Shown: positions 18,821 to 28,257 of the stretch, piece by piece
How positions within the stretch are numbered: the stretch's first letter is position 1
Layout: each line of letters opens with the position of its first letter
Assembly (NCBI GenBank): GCA_035575715.1
Contig: DATLXN010000038.1
Location: 1-64,000 of the forward strand
Origin: JACCSI01 sp035575715
Lineage (GTDB): Bacteria; Acidobacteriota; Vicinamibacteria; Vicinamibacterales; UBA2999
Direction of reading: 5' to 3'
DNA: 64,000 nucleotides
Position numbers and translations under genes: made by a program
The notes under the pieces: model-generated
What the model was told of the DNA's origin: nothing
Databases searched by the model: none
The model's input: the letters and a program-made list of their open reading frames with translations, nothing else

Positions 18821-20892
18821 GCCTACGCCTCATCGCCGCCGCCGCCCTGCTCGCCGGCCCCGTGCTGTCAGCCCAGCAGCCGGCCCCGCCGCCGCAGGGC
18901 ACGCCGCGTTTCAGAGCCGGCGCCAACCTGGTGCGGCTTGACGCCTACGTCGCGGCAGACGGGGCGGCGCTGACCGATCTCACGGTGCAGGACTTCGACG
19001 TGCTCGAAGACAATGTGCCGCAGCGCGTCGAATCATTCGAGCTGATTAAGCCGCGCGGACCGGCGTCGCAAAGTGCGCGCGTCGAGCCCAACACGGTTGC
19101 CGAATCGCGGGCGATGGCCACCGATCGCGATTCGCGCCTGTTCATTTTGTTCATGGACATTGCGCACGTGCACCTGGCCGGGTCGTTCCGCGCGCAGGCG
19201 CCGATCTCAAACCTATTGAACAAAGTGATCGGGCAGGACGACATGGTCGGAGTGATGACGACCGAGATGTCCGCCCGCAATCTGACTTTGGCGCGGCGCA
19301 CCTCGACCATCGACAGCATCCTCAAGGACTACTGGTATTGGGGCGAGCGCGATGCGGTGCAACCGCGCGATCCGCGCGAACAGGAAATTCTGAGCTGCTA
19401 TTCGGATAATCCGGCACGTTCGACCGCCGGCATTGCCGAAGAGATGATCGAACGGCGCCGCGAGCGAAAGACGCTCGATTCGATTGACGATCTGATTACC
19501 CATCTCGAAGGGGTACGTGAAGAGCGTAAGTTCGTGGTGATGCTGTCGGAGGGCTGGGTCCTGCCCGGCCGCAACGACCAGCTGTCACGCGCGCTCGACG
19601 GCAACGTGCCCTCGGTGTCGCCGATTGCCGTCGGCCCGACGGGCAAGTTGACCACCGAGGATCCGCGCAAGCTGACTAACCTCGACTCTTGTGAGCGCGA
19701 ACGCTTGCGGTTGGCGTCCGAAGATCTGCAGACCGACTTCCGCCTCCTGTTGCAGCGCGCCAATCGCGCCAACATCAGCTTCTACACTGTTGATCCGCGC
19801 GGGCTCACTGCGTTTGATGCGGACCTGTCGAGTCGACGGGCGCTCAACATCGGCCGGGACCAGGCACGCCTGTCCACCCGCCAGGACTCGTTGCGCGAAC
19901 TTGCCGAGAACACCGACGGGGTCGCGATTGTGAACACCAATAACGTCAGTGGCGGGCTGGAGCGCATGGTTCAGGACACCGGCGCGTACTATCTGCTCGG
20001 CTACTACTCGACCAATACCCGTCTCGACGGCAAGTTCCGCAAGATCTCAGTGCGGGTCAAACGCCCCGACGCGAAGGTCCGCGCCCGGCCGGGCTATCTC
20101 GCACCGACCGAAGCCGAAGCGGCGTCATCGCGTGTCGACGCCTTGATGAAAGGCGCGGCGGCCGGGCACAGCAGTTATCCGCCGGGGTTTGCCCGCGCGC
20201 TGGAGACGCTCACGCCGGTGCGCGGTGTGGTGCCGGTTCGCGTGCAAGTCACGGCATCGCCATCGCAAATCTGGTTGACGACAGAGCTCGATGCGGCCAC
20301 CGCCAAGCAGCCGGAGTGGCTCGAAGGGGGGCGCGCCCGCGTGTCGTTCGAACATGAGAGCGGCGCCGCCGCACGCGCGGAGGTCGATGTGACCTTAGCA
20401 CCCGGTCAACGGGCATTCAGCGTGACACCGCCAGCGGGGACCGCCGTTGCGTCCGGCCGTTACGTGATTCGAGTGCAGGTGACGCCAAAACATCTCGCGG
20501 TGCCGTTGCAGACGACGGTGGAGGTCAGCGTCCCAGAGCGTAGCGCACTGATCAGTGCGACCGGTCTAGCCGCGCGGCGCGGTCCGTCAACAGGGCTGCA
20601 ATATGTCTCGACCGCCGACGCGCGATTCCGTCGCACGGAGCGGCTGCGCCTGGAAGTGCCACGGTTGTCCGAGTCCGGCACCGTGTCGGCGCGGCTGCTT
20701 GGCCGCGACGCCCAACCGATCGCGGTAGGCGTGACGTTGAGCGAACGCGTCGATGCCACCGCCTCAGTCCGGATGATCGTCGCCGATCTCACGCTCGCGC
20801 CGCTCGCGCAGGGCGACTACGTGGTCGAGATTGCGATGCAGGCGGGTGACAAAAAAGAGACGGCCAGCTATGCGTTTCGTCTTGTGCCTTAA
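18817..20892 (+). CDS. VWFA-related protein of the acidobacterial type
   Basis: A 691-residue exported protein. Signal peptide about 1-19 (ALLAGPVLSAQQ), then FRAGANLVRLDAYVAADGAALTD and DFDVLEDNVPQRVESFE, the lead-in of the VWFA-related acidobacterial domain family. The VWA fold (about 105-400) has a degenerate metal site MDIAHVHLAG in place of DxSxS. GAYYLLGYYSTN marks the end of that domain, and a beta-rich C-terminal region follows. Members are secreted proteins of unknown role, abundant in Acidobacteriota; this is one of the stronger taxonomic pointers in the window. Start ATG overlaps the DUF4126 stop. Confidence 0.9.
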   Translation: MSLRLIAAAALLAGPVLSAQQPAPPPQGTPRFRAGANLVRLDAYVAADGAALTDLTVQDFDVLEDNVPQRVESFELIKPRGPASQSARVEPNTVAESRAMATDRDSRLFILFMDIAHVHLAGSFRAQAPISNLLNKVIGQDDMVGVMTTEMSARNLTLARRTSTIDSILKDYWYWGERDAVQPRDPREQEILSCYSDNPARSTAGIAEEMIERRRERKTLDSIDDLITHLEGVREERKFVVMLSEGWVLPGRNDQLSRALDGNVPSVSPIAVGPTGKLTTEDPRKLTNLDSCERERLRLASEDLQTDFRLLLQRANRANISFYTVDPRGLTAFDADLSSRRALNIGRDQARLSTRQDSLRELAENTDGVAIVNTNNVSGGLERMVQDTGAYYLLGYYSTNTRLDGKFRKISVRVKRPDAKVRARPGYLAPTEAEAASSRVDALMKGAAAGHSSYPPGFARALETLTPVRGVVPVRVQVTASPSQIWLTTELDAATAKQPEWLEGGRARVSFEHESGAAARAEVDVTLAPGQRAFSVTPPAGTAVASGRYVIRVQVTPKHLAVPLQTTVEVSVPERSALISATGLAARRGPSTGLQYVSTADARFRRTERLRLEVPRLSESGTVSARLLGRDAQPIAVGVTLSERVDATASVRMIVADLTLAPLAQGDYVVEIAMQAGDKKETASYAFRLVP

Positions 20893-20954
20893 TACCAACA
20901 TCTTGATTGAGCCACGCAGGCACCGCAGACGCGAAGGACATGTTGAACTGCCCG

Positions 20955-22613
20955 CTATGGCCAGGTAAAAGCGACCGACTCGAACCACACGTCGGTTACG
21001 GCGGTCGTTTCGACCACCAGCGTGACGACCGAATCACGCGGCAGTTGGCACTGCATGATGACGTCGGTCCATTTCGACGTTGACACGGTCGGGGTGATCT
21101 CGCAAATGCGCGCCGCATCAAGATGCTGCAGCCACATTCGAATCGGCGGCGCAGCCCTGCTGACGTCGGCGCGCAGGGCGACCCGGACTGCGAAGTGGCC
21201 GCGTGCGAGGTATTCGTCGCCGAGCAACACCGCGGCACGCGGACCTCGCGATGCTGACGCGAATCGCACCCGGCCGCGCACGGCATCGGTCACATTCTCG
21301 GCGTCGCGCCCGTCCATCTCGCTGGCGCGCAGCGTGTAACGCAGCGGCGGGGAGGCCGATTGCGCGGCAGTCACGATCAGAACCACCGCGACCAGCGCCA
21401 CCCGGCGGCCGCCGGTTGCCGTCAGCCGACGCGCCGCGCTCGCGAGCGGACCGGCAATGATGGCAAAGACCACCGGCAGCACCGGCACGGAAAAACGGTG
21501 CGACGACACCGTCACCAGATGGATGGCGAGAATGCCGCTGATCACTGCGGGCAGCAGCCACCACTCTTGCCAGCGTCGCCACGGCCACAGCGCGAGCGCG
21601 GTCAAGAGCAGCAGAAGAATGCCGCCGCCACGCGCGATCGCCAACGCGAGCTCCAACGGCAGCGCGCCGACGGTCGCGCGCACCATCCAGATGGCGGCCA
21701 GGCGCGGGACGTTCCATCCATCGCGGAGGACCCCCCAGAAGTAGAGGAACTTGCGTCCCAGCAGTTCGGTCGTCCGGCGCGGCTGCGCGCGCATGAAGGC
21801 CACGCCTGAGGGCTCACCGACACCGGTCAGCGGCGCGTTGAACGTCCCATTGGCGAACGGATTGTTGCCGAACGCGAGCACCAGCGGCCCCTTATCCGAG
21901 ACTGTGACGACTCGGCCAGCGCGCTGCGATTGAACGCGGGCCCACGACACGACCGGAATGGTCGCGCAGGTCAGGACGACCAGCCCAGCGACCCAAGGCT
22001 CCCTGCCGCGGCTCCACGGCGGCCGAAGGACCACCACCGCGAGCGCGAGCAATGGGATGACGGCCACAAATACTTCGCGGGTCAACATCGCGGCGCCGGC
22101 GAGTGCACCAAGCGCGGCTGCTCCGGCGAGATGCCCTCCTCGCGACGACCGTCGTGTCACCCAATCGGCGATCAGGAGCAGCGCCAGCAGCCAGCACGCC
22201 GCGACCAACTCGTATTGGATAGTGCCGGTGTAAGCCTGGAGCATCGGCGACGCGGCAGTCAGCCACGCCGCGGCCCAGGCCGCGGCCTCGTGCCGATAGA
22301 TCAACCACCCCAGGCGAGCGGCCATCAGCACACAGGCAACCAATGTGCACCACAGGAACACCTTGGCGGCCAGCCACGAATGCCCGGTGATCGCGTAGAG
22401 CGCGCCAAGCGTCATCACGAAGCCGGGCGGCTGCAGCGGCGGAATGGGATCGACCGAATGGGTGCGGGCGATCGCGCTGGCGATTGCGTCGTAGGCCGGC
22501 GCGTCGACCTGCAGACTGGGGAGGATGGTTAGCCGGTCGCCGCTCGATCGAATTGCGGCAAGAGGGATCGCCAGCAGCGCGAGGACGAGTGCGGCTGCAA
22601 TGGCGCGGGCCAT
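20955..22613 (-). CDS. polytopic glycosyltransferase, GT39/ArnT-like
   Basis: A 552-residue protein with about ten transmembrane helices in its first 430 residues and a soluble C-terminal beta-rich tail of about 120 residues. The first extracytoplasmic loop, LQVDAPAYDAIASAIARTH, has the acidic and aromatic residues expected of GT-C enzymes that use polyprenyl-phosphate sugars, followed by PPLQPPGFVMTLGALYAITG. Such enzymes add sugars to lipids or proteins outside the cytoplasm. Donor and acceptor are unknown. Its start codon faces that of the next gene with only nine bases between them. Confidence 0.75.
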   Translation of the reverse strand: MARAIAAALVLALLAIPLAAIRSSGDRLTILPSLQVDAPAYDAIASAIARTHSVDPIPPLQPPGFVMTLGALYAITGHSWLAAKVFLWCTLVACVLMAARLGWLIYRHEAAAWAAAWLTAASPMLQAYTGTIQYELVAACWLLALLLIADWVTRRSSRGGHLAGAAALGALAGAAMLTREVFVAVIPLLALAVVVLRPPWSRGREPWVAGLVVLTCATIPVVSWARVQSQRAGRVVTVSDKGPLVLAFGNNPFANGTFNAPLTGVGEPSGVAFMRAQPRRTTELLGRKFLYFWGVLRDGWNVPRLAAIWMVRATVGALPLELALAIARGGGILLLLLTALALWPWRRWQEWWLLPAVISGILAIHLVTVSSHRFSVPVLPVVFAIIAGPLASAARRLTATGGRRVALVAVVLIVTAAQSASPPLRYTLRASEMDGRDAENVTDAVRGRVRFASASRGPRAAVLLGDEYLARGHFAVRVALRADVSRAAPPIRMWLQHLDAARICEITPTVSTSKWTDVIMQCQLPRDSVVTLVVETTAVTDVWFESVAFTWP

Positions 22614-22622
22614 TCTGAGAGA

Positions 22623-23999
22623 ATGCGTGGCGTGCGCTGGCTCGATGCGGTCCTCATCGTCTCATGGTTCGCGGCGAGCCGGGTGATCGCCGCGTCGGCG
22701 GGACTGGCTCCCGATCGCAGCGTGCCAGAGATTCTGTGGCAGCTGCTGCCGCTCGATCTGCTCGAATCGCGGCTAGTGGAGAGCGTGTGGCATCTCCACA
22801 GCCAGCCGCCGTTGTTCAACATCTTCGTCGGCCTATTGTTGAAGCTTCCTGGTGACTATCTCTCGATGTGGCGAATCCTATGGGTGGTGATCGGCGTCGC
22901 CTTTCCGTTGACCGTCTTCAGCTGCCTTCGCGCTGTTGGGGCGCGACGATGGCTGGCGCACATGGCGGCGCTGCTGTTGGGACTCAACCCGACGCTGCTG
23001 TTGTATGAGAATTTTTATTTCTACAGCTACCCGGAGGCTCTGCTCGTCCTGCTGGCGTTCCTGACGCTGCTGCCAGGCCGCGACCGCGCGCACCGATGGA
23101 CCGGCTACGCGTGGGCGACCAGTCTGCTCGCACTGATGCGGGCGACGTTCCAGCCAATCTGGGCCCTCGGGGTGGTGATCGTGACCGTGTGGTCATCACC
23201 GAAATTGGCACGGAGGCACTGGCTTGGCCTCGCGGCGCCGCTGATCGTCGGTGCGCTCCTGGCGGCCCGCAACGGCGTCGTCTTTGACGTCTGGACGAGC
23301 AGTTCGTGGTACGGCATGAACGTCGCGAAGTTGACAGTCACCGCCATGCTCGGCGAGACACCGGCGCTGGTCGCGCGCGGCGTCGTCTCGCCAACGTTTG
23401 CCGTGGGCCCGTTTCAGCCGGTTGAGATGTATGACGCCGCAATGGTGCGCAGCGCCGAGCGCGAGATCGAGCTGCGTCACGGCAACGTGGAGGCGCTGCG
23501 GCTCAAACAGAAGCCGAACGGGCAACCGAACTTCAATCACTTGATCTACCGGGACGTCTCGCGGCAGCTTTCCGCCGATAGCGTGGCGGTCGTCCGCGAA
23601 CGTTCGGTGCTCTTCGAGGAAACCGTGATCAAGGGCTTCCGCACCTATACCCAACCGGCGTCGCTCTACGTATTTGTCGACGCCAACCGTCGGTATGCGG
23701 GATGGCTCGAGACCCTGTACACCGCCGTACTCTACCCAGGCGGCTCGCTGCTGCTGGTCCAACTGGCCCTGCTGCTGACGCTGCTGACCAGTGGTGCGAT
23801 TGCCTTACTCGAAGGCCACCGCTTCGCGGCCTTGCGACCCGCGGCAGGCTACGTCTTGGTGACGGTGCTGTGGGTCACGGTCGCCAGCAATCTTGCAGAG
23901 TACGGCGAAAACAATCGCCTCCGCTTCACGCTCGACCCGCTGATGGCGACGTGGCTGGCGGTGCTGCTTGCAGGGATCAGGGATCAGGGATCACCTTAG
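22623..23999 (+). CDS. polytopic membrane protein, glycosyltransferase-like (GT-C type)
   Basis: A 458-residue protein with about nine transmembrane helices. HLHSQPPLFNIFVGLLLKLPG near residue 60 resembles the first-loop substrate region of GT-C glycosyltransferases, and LLLGLNPTLLLYENFYFYSYPEALL follows. The C-terminal residues GIRDQGSP come from a GGGATCA repeat tract that runs into the gene end, so the original C-terminus was probably altered. It is divergent from another polytopic glycosyltransferase-like gene nine bases away, and its last four bases overlap the convergent OPT gene. Substrate unknown. Confidence 0.7.
   Translation: MRGVRWLDAVLIVSWFAASRVIAASAGLAPDRSVPEILWQLLPLDLLESRLVESVWHLHSQPPLFNIFVGLLLKLPGDYLSMWRILWVVIGVAFPLTVFSCLRAVGARRWLAHMAALLLGLNPTLLLYENFYFYSYPEALLVLLAFLTLLPGRDRAHRWTGYAWATSLLALMRATFQPIWALGVVIVTVWSSPKLARRHWLGLAAPLIVGALLAARNGVVFDVWTSSSWYGMNVAKLTVTAMLGETPALVARGVVSPTFAVGPFQPVEMYDAAMVRSAEREIELRHGNVEALRLKQKPNGQPNFNHLIYRDVSRQLSADSVAVVRERSVLFEETVIKGFRTYTQPASLYVFVDANRRYAGWLETLYTAVLYPGGSLLLVQLALLLTLLTSGAIALLEGHRFAALRPAAGYVLVTVLWVTVASNLAEYGENNRLRFTLDPLMATWLAVLLAGIRDQGSP
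23971..23994. repeat. GGGATCA tandem repeat inside a gene 3' end
   Basis: Three copies of GGGATCA at the end of the polytopic glycosyltransferase-like gene, encoding its last residues. Same family as 26751-26772 and 62861-62985. Confidence 0.8.
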
Positions 24000-25981
24000 T
24001 CGATGCTCCGCCGACCGAAGCGCGCGAGTAGCACGGCCAGCGCCAGGAACAACAGCGCGCCAAAGATCTGGCCCATCGCGTCCTCGCCGTGCAGGAAGGG
24101 CAGGGCGTTGCCGATCTGGGCAAAGGTCGGCAGCAGTTCGAGCCGGTAGAGAATCGCGTAGAGGATTCCGGCCAGCGAGCCACCGGCAATCAGGCCTGAA
24201 CTGAACAGCGTGCCGGCACTGATATCGGAGTCCGAGGTTGCCCCGGTCTTGCGTTCGACGAACCACCGCACCAGACCGCCGAGAAAGATCGGCGCCGTGG
24301 TGGCAATCGGCAGATAGGCGCCGACGGCGAACGATAGTGAGTGAATGCCGCAGAGCTCGAGCGTGATCGCTATGAACACGCCGACCAGGACTAAGCCCCA
24401 GGGTAACTGCTGATCGAGCAGGCCACGGATCAAGGTCGCCATCAGCGTCGCTTGCGGCGCGGCCACTTGCTCTGAGCCGATGCCGAATGTTTGGTGCAGG
24501 CTCAGGAGCGTCCAGCCAATGACGAACGACGAGGTGATCACGCCGATTGCCAGACCCATCTGCTGGTACATCGGCGTCGCGCCAACGATGTAGCCGGTCT
24601 TCAGGTCTTGTGAGGTATTGCCGGCGTTGGCGGCACAGATACAGATGATGGCGCCGACCGACAGGGCCACCGGCGCATAGATCGTGTCATTCCAGCCGAG
24701 CGCAACAAAGATCACGCAGGTGATGATCAGCGTGGCGATGGTCATGCCCGAGATCGGGTTCGATGACGAGCCAATCAGGCCGGTGATTCGCGACGAGACG
24801 GTCGCGAAGAAAAACCCGAACACGATGATCAGCACCGACACCAGCACGTTGCCTTGCGTCGGCAGACCAGGCATCGCAATCAGGAAGATTGCCAGGGCCA
24901 GCGAACCAAACAGCACCACGTTCAACGGCAAGTCGCGCTCGGTGCGCAGCTGACTGGTCGCGGCGCCGGCGCCGAAGCCTTTCAGCCCCTCGCGCGCGGA
25001 AGAAATGATCGTCGGGAGCGTGCGCCCCAGCGTAATCAGGCCCGCCGCGAGTACCGCGCCGGCTCCGATGTAACGGATATAGGCGCTCCAGATCTGGCCG
25101 GGGCTCATCTCGGAGATCAGGAACGGCCCCCCGGTCGCTGGGTTGAGCGCGTTCGCGGGAGTGATCGGTGGGAACGGAACGGTCATGTAGGCGCCCATGA
25201 TCGAAATCATCGGCAGCAGGACCAGCCATGACAACACACCACCAGCGACCATCGTCCCCGCGATCCGCGGGCCGATGACATAGCCGACGCCCATGTATTC
25301 AGGGGAGATGTCCACCGCGACCGTGGCGTTGGGCAGGATGCCGGTGCGGGCCAGTGAATGGCCGACCTCGGTGCGAAACAGATTGAAAATCCAAGACAGC
25401 GACTTCCACAGGGCGCCGATGCCCAGGCCCGCGAACACCAAGGATGCCAACTTGCCGCCGCGTTCGCCGGCGACTAACACCTGTGCGCACGCCGTGCCCT
25501 CGGGGTAGGGAAGGATGCCATGCTCTTTGACGATCAGTGCGCGTCGCAGCGGCACCATCATCAAGACGCCGAGGATGCCGCCGGCAAAGGACAACAAGAG
25601 GATTTGGGTGTAATTGAAATAGGCCGGACCGTGCGGCAGTAAGAACAACAGCGCCGGGATGGTAAAGACGACGCCGCCGGCAACCGATTCGCCGGCAGAC
25701 CCAATGGTTTGGACGATGTTGTTCTCGAGAATCGTCGACCCGCCGAGTTTCTTGAGCACTGAAATCGCCAGGACCGCAATCGGGATGGACGCCGAGACCG
25801 TCAGACCCGCGCGCAGTCCCAGATACACCGTCGAGGCGCCGAAAATGACGCCAAACAGGACGCCAATCATGATCGCTTTTGCCGTGAACTCGGCGGGTGA
25901 CTCGGAGGCGGGAACGTATGGCTGAAAGGTGCGAACCGGCGGGACGGGCGGACCCGTCTGTAGGGGCGGAATATGGGCCAT
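23996..25981 (-). CDS. OPT-family oligopeptide/metal-chelate transporter
   Basis: A 661-residue transporter with about 14-16 transmembrane helices. The N-terminus after a Pro-rich cytoplasmic stretch reads EFTAKAIMIGVLFGVIFGASTVYLGLRAGLTVSASIPIAV, the standard OPT opening, and continues ENNIVQTIGSAGESVAGGVVFTIPALL. Members import oligopeptides or siderophore-type metal chelates by proton coupling; bacterial substrates are rarely known. ATG 25981 is preferred, with a TATCAT box eight bases upstream; an upstream frame-open start would overlap rex. It is divergent from rex, so redox control is possible but unproven. Confidence 0.92.
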   Translation of the reverse strand: MAHIPPLQTGPPVPPVRTFQPYVPASESPAEFTAKAIMIGVLFGVIFGASTVYLGLRAGLTVSASIPIAVLAISVLKKLGGSTILENNIVQTIGSAGESVAGGVVFTIPALLFLLPHGPAYFNYTQILLLSFAGGILGVLMMVPLRRALIVKEHGILPYPEGTACAQVLVAGERGGKLASLVFAGLGIGALWKSLSWIFNLFRTEVGHSLARTGILPNATVAVDISPEYMGVGYVIGPRIAGTMVAGGVLSWLVLLPMISIMGAYMTVPFPPITPANALNPATGGPFLISEMSPGQIWSAYIRYIGAGAVLAAGLITLGRTLPTIISSAREGLKGFGAGAATSQLRTERDLPLNVVLFGSLALAIFLIAMPGLPTQGNVLVSVLIIVFGFFFATVSSRITGLIGSSSNPISGMTIATLIITCVIFVALGWNDTIYAPVALSVGAIICICAANAGNTSQDLKTGYIVGATPMYQQMGLAIGVITSSFVIGWTLLSLHQTFGIGSEQVAAPQATLMATLIRGLLDQQLPWGLVLVGVFIAITLELCGIHSLSFAVGAYLPIATTAPIFLGGLVRWFVERKTGATSDSDISAGTLFSSGLIAGGSLAGILYAILYRLELLPTFAQIGNALPFLHGEDAMGQIFGALLFLALAVLLARFGRRSID

Positions 25982-25989
25982 GGGGCGGC

Positions 25990-25995
25990 ATGATA
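25990..25995 (-). promoter_or_regulatory. -10-like box TATCAT before OPT gene
   Basis: On the minus strand TATCAT ends eight bases before the OPT start codon, consistent with a leaderless transcript. No clear -35. Confidence 0.4.
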
Positions 25996-26064
25996 GCAGG
26001 CCCGCGCTGGCGACGGTGACGCGGCAGCCGACCACGAACGATTCGCGCGGTCCTGTCGGCGTGT

Positions 26065-26070
26065 TATTCT
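26065..26070 (+). promoter_or_regulatory. -10-like box TATTCT before rex
   Basis: TATTCT ends 12 bases before the GTG start of rex; TTCGCG 17 bases further upstream is a weak -35 candidate. Confidence 0.35.
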
Positions 26071-26082
26071 GGCGGACGGCTT

Positions 26083-26751
26083 GTGAATTCACAGAACAAG
26101 CGGAAGGCCAGCAACGAGCAGGTCTCCGAACTCACGACCAACCGCCTGTCGGTCTACCTCCGCTGTCTCACCCAGCTTGAATCGGCCGGCGTCGAGACCA
26201 TTTCCTCGCAGGCGCTCGCCGACCAGTTTCATCTCAACGCCGCCCAGATCCGCAAGGACCTCGCCTACTTCGGCGAGTTCGGGGTGCGCGGTGTCGGCTA
26301 CTACGTCAAAGATCTCAAACGCCACCTGCGCCACATTCTCGGACTCGATCGCAAGTTGCGGGTGGCGGTCATGGGCGCCGGCAACCTTGGCCTCGCCCTC
26401 GCCGACTATCCAGGGTTTCGCCGCGAAGGCTTCGAGATCGTCGCGATGTTCGACGTGGCCGATTCAAAGATCGGTGACGAATCGCGAAGCGGCGTGCCAA
26501 TCTTCGACATCCGCGAGCTCAAGCGCGTCGCGCGCAAAGAGCGCATCGACATCGCGGTAATCGCCGTGCCGGCGGAGTCGGCCCAGCCAGTTCTCGATCA
26601 CGTGGTCGCGGCCGGGGTCAAAGCCGTGCTCAATTTCTCGCCGGGTACACTCAAGGCGCCGCCGGGGATCAAGCTGAAGAGCGTGGACCTCACGGTCTCG
26701 CTCGAGAGTCTCTCGTTTTATCTCGCGCAGGGAATTGATCCGGACGAGTAG
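26083..26751 (+). CDS. rex: redox-sensing transcriptional repressor Rex
   Basis: A 222-residue protein. An N-terminal winged-helix domain (about 15-85: TTNRLSVYLRCLTQLESAG, SSQALADQFHLNAAQIRKDL, FGEFGVRGVGY) is followed by a Rossmann NAD(H) domain with GAGNLG at 98-103 and a C-terminal domain-swapped helix (SLESLSFYLAQG). Rex senses the NADH/NAD+ ratio and represses respiration and fermentation genes when NADH is low. The GTG start sits in a perfect 12-bp palindrome TGTGAATTCACA resembling Rex half-sites without the usual spacer. moaC and a 2-hydroxyacid dehydrogenase follow. Confidence 0.95.
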   Translation: MNSQNKRKASNEQVSELTTNRLSVYLRCLTQLESAGVETISSQALADQFHLNAAQIRKDLAYFGEFGVRGVGYYVKDLKRHLRHILGLDRKLRVAVMGAGNLGLALADYPGFRREGFEIVAMFDVADSKIGDESRSGVPIFDIRELKRVARKERIDIAVIAVPAESAQPVLDHVVAAGVKAVLNFSPGTLKAPPGIKLKSVDLTVSLESLSFYLAQGIDPDE

Positions 26752-26772
26752 GGATCAGGGATCAGGGATCAG
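26751..26772. repeat. GGGATCA tandem repeat between rex and moaC
   Basis: Three consecutive GGGATCA units directly after the rex stop codon (the repeat begins one base after TAG) and six bases before the moaC start. Confidence 0.8.
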
Positions 26773-26777
26773 TCACG

Positions 26778-27275
26778 ATGGCACCCAAGCTGAGTCACGT
26801 CGACGCCAACGGGCGCGTCAAGATGGTCGACGTCGGCGACAAGGCCGTCACCGCGCGCGAAGCGGTCGCCCGCGGAACGGTGATGATGTCGCTTGCCGCG
26901 CGTCGCCTCATCGCGTCGGGCCGAGTCAAGAAGGGTGACCCGCTGCAGACGGCACGACTGGCCGGGATCATGGCCGCCAAGCGCACCTCTGAACTGATTC
27001 CGCTGTGCCATCCGCTGCCGATGACCCACGTCGGCGTCGACATCAGGCCCACCCGTGGTGGGTTCGCCATCGAAGCCACTGCCAGGACCTCCGGGCAGAC
27101 CGGCGTTGAAATGGAAGCACTGACCGCCGTCGCCGTTGCGGCCCTGACCCTCTATGACATGATCAAAGCCGTCGATAAAGAGATGGTGATCGGTGAGATT
27201 TGTCTGCTCAAGAAGACAGGCGGCAAATCCGGCACCTACACCAGGGCCCCGAGGGCAGGCGCCAGGAAAGCCTGA
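26778..27275 (+). CDS. moaC: cyclic pyranopterin monophosphate synthase MoaC
   Basis: A 165-residue enzyme of molybdenum cofactor synthesis. With MoaA it converts GTP to cyclic pyranopterin monophosphate. Family blocks are visible in order: LSHVDANGRVKMVDVGDK, TAREAVARGTVMMS, GIMAAKRTSELIPLCHPLPM (with catalytic Lys and His), TGVEMEALTAVAVAALTLYD and a conserved Lys/Asp in IKAVDKEM. The C-terminus is extended by a basic GTYTRAPRAGARKA tail. No other moa gene is present, so the rest of the pathway is elsewhere. The start follows a GGGATCA repeat and has no clear ribosome site. Confidence 0.95.
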   Translation: MAPKLSHVDANGRVKMVDVGDKAVTAREAVARGTVMMSLAARRLIASGRVKKGDPLQTARLAGIMAAKRTSELIPLCHPLPMTHVGVDIRPTRGGFAIEATARTSGQTGVEMEALTAVAVAALTLYDMIKAVDKEMVIGEICLLKKTGGKSGTYTRAPRAGARKA

Positions 27276-27276
27276 A

Positions 27277-28257
27277 GTGCGCGTTCTCATTTCGATCCAG
27301 CAAGCCGTTCATGCCTGGCAGATTCCCGCCGCCGGCGTCGCCACGCTGCGGGCGCAGTTTCCAGACATCGACTTTGTCCACGCGACGGATGACGCTTCAC
27401 GCGCCCGCGGTCTGCGTGATGCCGAGATTGCTTACACGTGGATTCTTTCCACCGGCGAACTCGCGGCCGCGCCGCGCCTGCAATGGCTCCACACCTCCGC
27501 CGTCGCCGTCGAGACGCTGTGCCTGCCGGAGCTCTTCGCGCGTGGAGTGATCGTCAGTAACACCCGCGCCGTGCAATCGTCACCGATCGCCGAACACGTC
27601 TTTGCCGTGGTCCTCGCCCTCGCCAAACAAATTCCATTCGTCCTTGCCAGGCAACAACAGCGTCACTGGTCGCAGAACGAGTTGGTCGGTGACCGGCTAC
27701 CATGGCTCCTCAACGGGCGCACGCTTGGCCTGATCGGCGCCGGTACCATTGGCTCCGAGATTGCGCGTCTTGGTGCCGCGTTCGGCATGCGAGTGGTGGC
27801 ACTGACCCGCCGCGGGACTGTCGACAGCCCGCACATCGATCAGGCGTTCGCGCCTGGCGATCTGCCTGCATTGCTTGACCAGACCGACGTGTTGGTGATC
27901 GCCGCACCGCTGACACCAGAGACGCTCCAGATGATTGGTGCCGCGCAACTCGCGCGGATGAAACGCGGTGCGCTCCTGGTGAATGTTGGTCGAGCGCGCA
28001 TCATCGATCACCTGGCGTTGGCCGACGCCGTGCGCTCAGGCCAACTCGGCGGCGCGTCCCTCGATGTCTTTCACCAGGAGCCGCTCCCGTCTGACGATCC
28101 ACTGTGGGCGCTGCCCAACGTCATCCTGACGCCGCACACGTCGGGTTTCCGCCACGGCCATTGGGACGACGTCCTCGCGATCTTCGCGGACAACCTGCGC
28201 CGCTACCTGGCCGGCGAGCCGGTGCGATTTCGCATCGAGCCTTCGCTTGGTTACTGA
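27277..28257 (+). CDS. D-isomer-specific 2-hydroxyacid dehydrogenase family protein
   Basis: A 326-residue NAD(P)-dependent oxidoreductase. The cofactor motif is LGLIGAGTIGSEIARL (GxGxxG, about residue 150), and the catalytic triad is seen as Arg in NVGRARIIDHLALADAVRSG, Glu in DVFHQEPLP and His in LTPHTSG. Family members reduce 2-keto acids to D-2-hydroxy acids or the reverse; the substrate cannot be told. GTG 27277 begins two bases after the moaC stop and matches the family start (VRVLISIQQAV). It probably shares a transcript with moaC. Confidence 0.92.
   Translation: MRVLISIQQAVHAWQIPAAGVATLRAQFPDIDFVHATDDASRARGLRDAEIAYTWILSTGELAAAPRLQWLHTSAVAVETLCLPELFARGVIVSNTRAVQSSPIAEHVFAVVLALAKQIPFVLARQQQRHWSQNELVGDRLPWLLNGRTLGLIGAGTIGSEIARLGAAFGMRVVALTRRGTVDSPHIDQAFAPGDLPALLDQTDVLVIAAPLTPETLQMIGAAQLARMKRGALLVNVGRARIIDHLALADAVRSGQLGGASLDVFHQEPLPSDDPLWALPNVILTPHTSGFRHGHWDDVLAIFADNLRRYLAGEPVRFRIEPSLGY

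Noticed and set aside
22612..22625. CATTCT boxes on both strands as -10 elements for the two divergent glycosyltransferase-like genes
   Set aside because: They overlap the start codons themselves or lie only about five bases away, too close for a normal -10.
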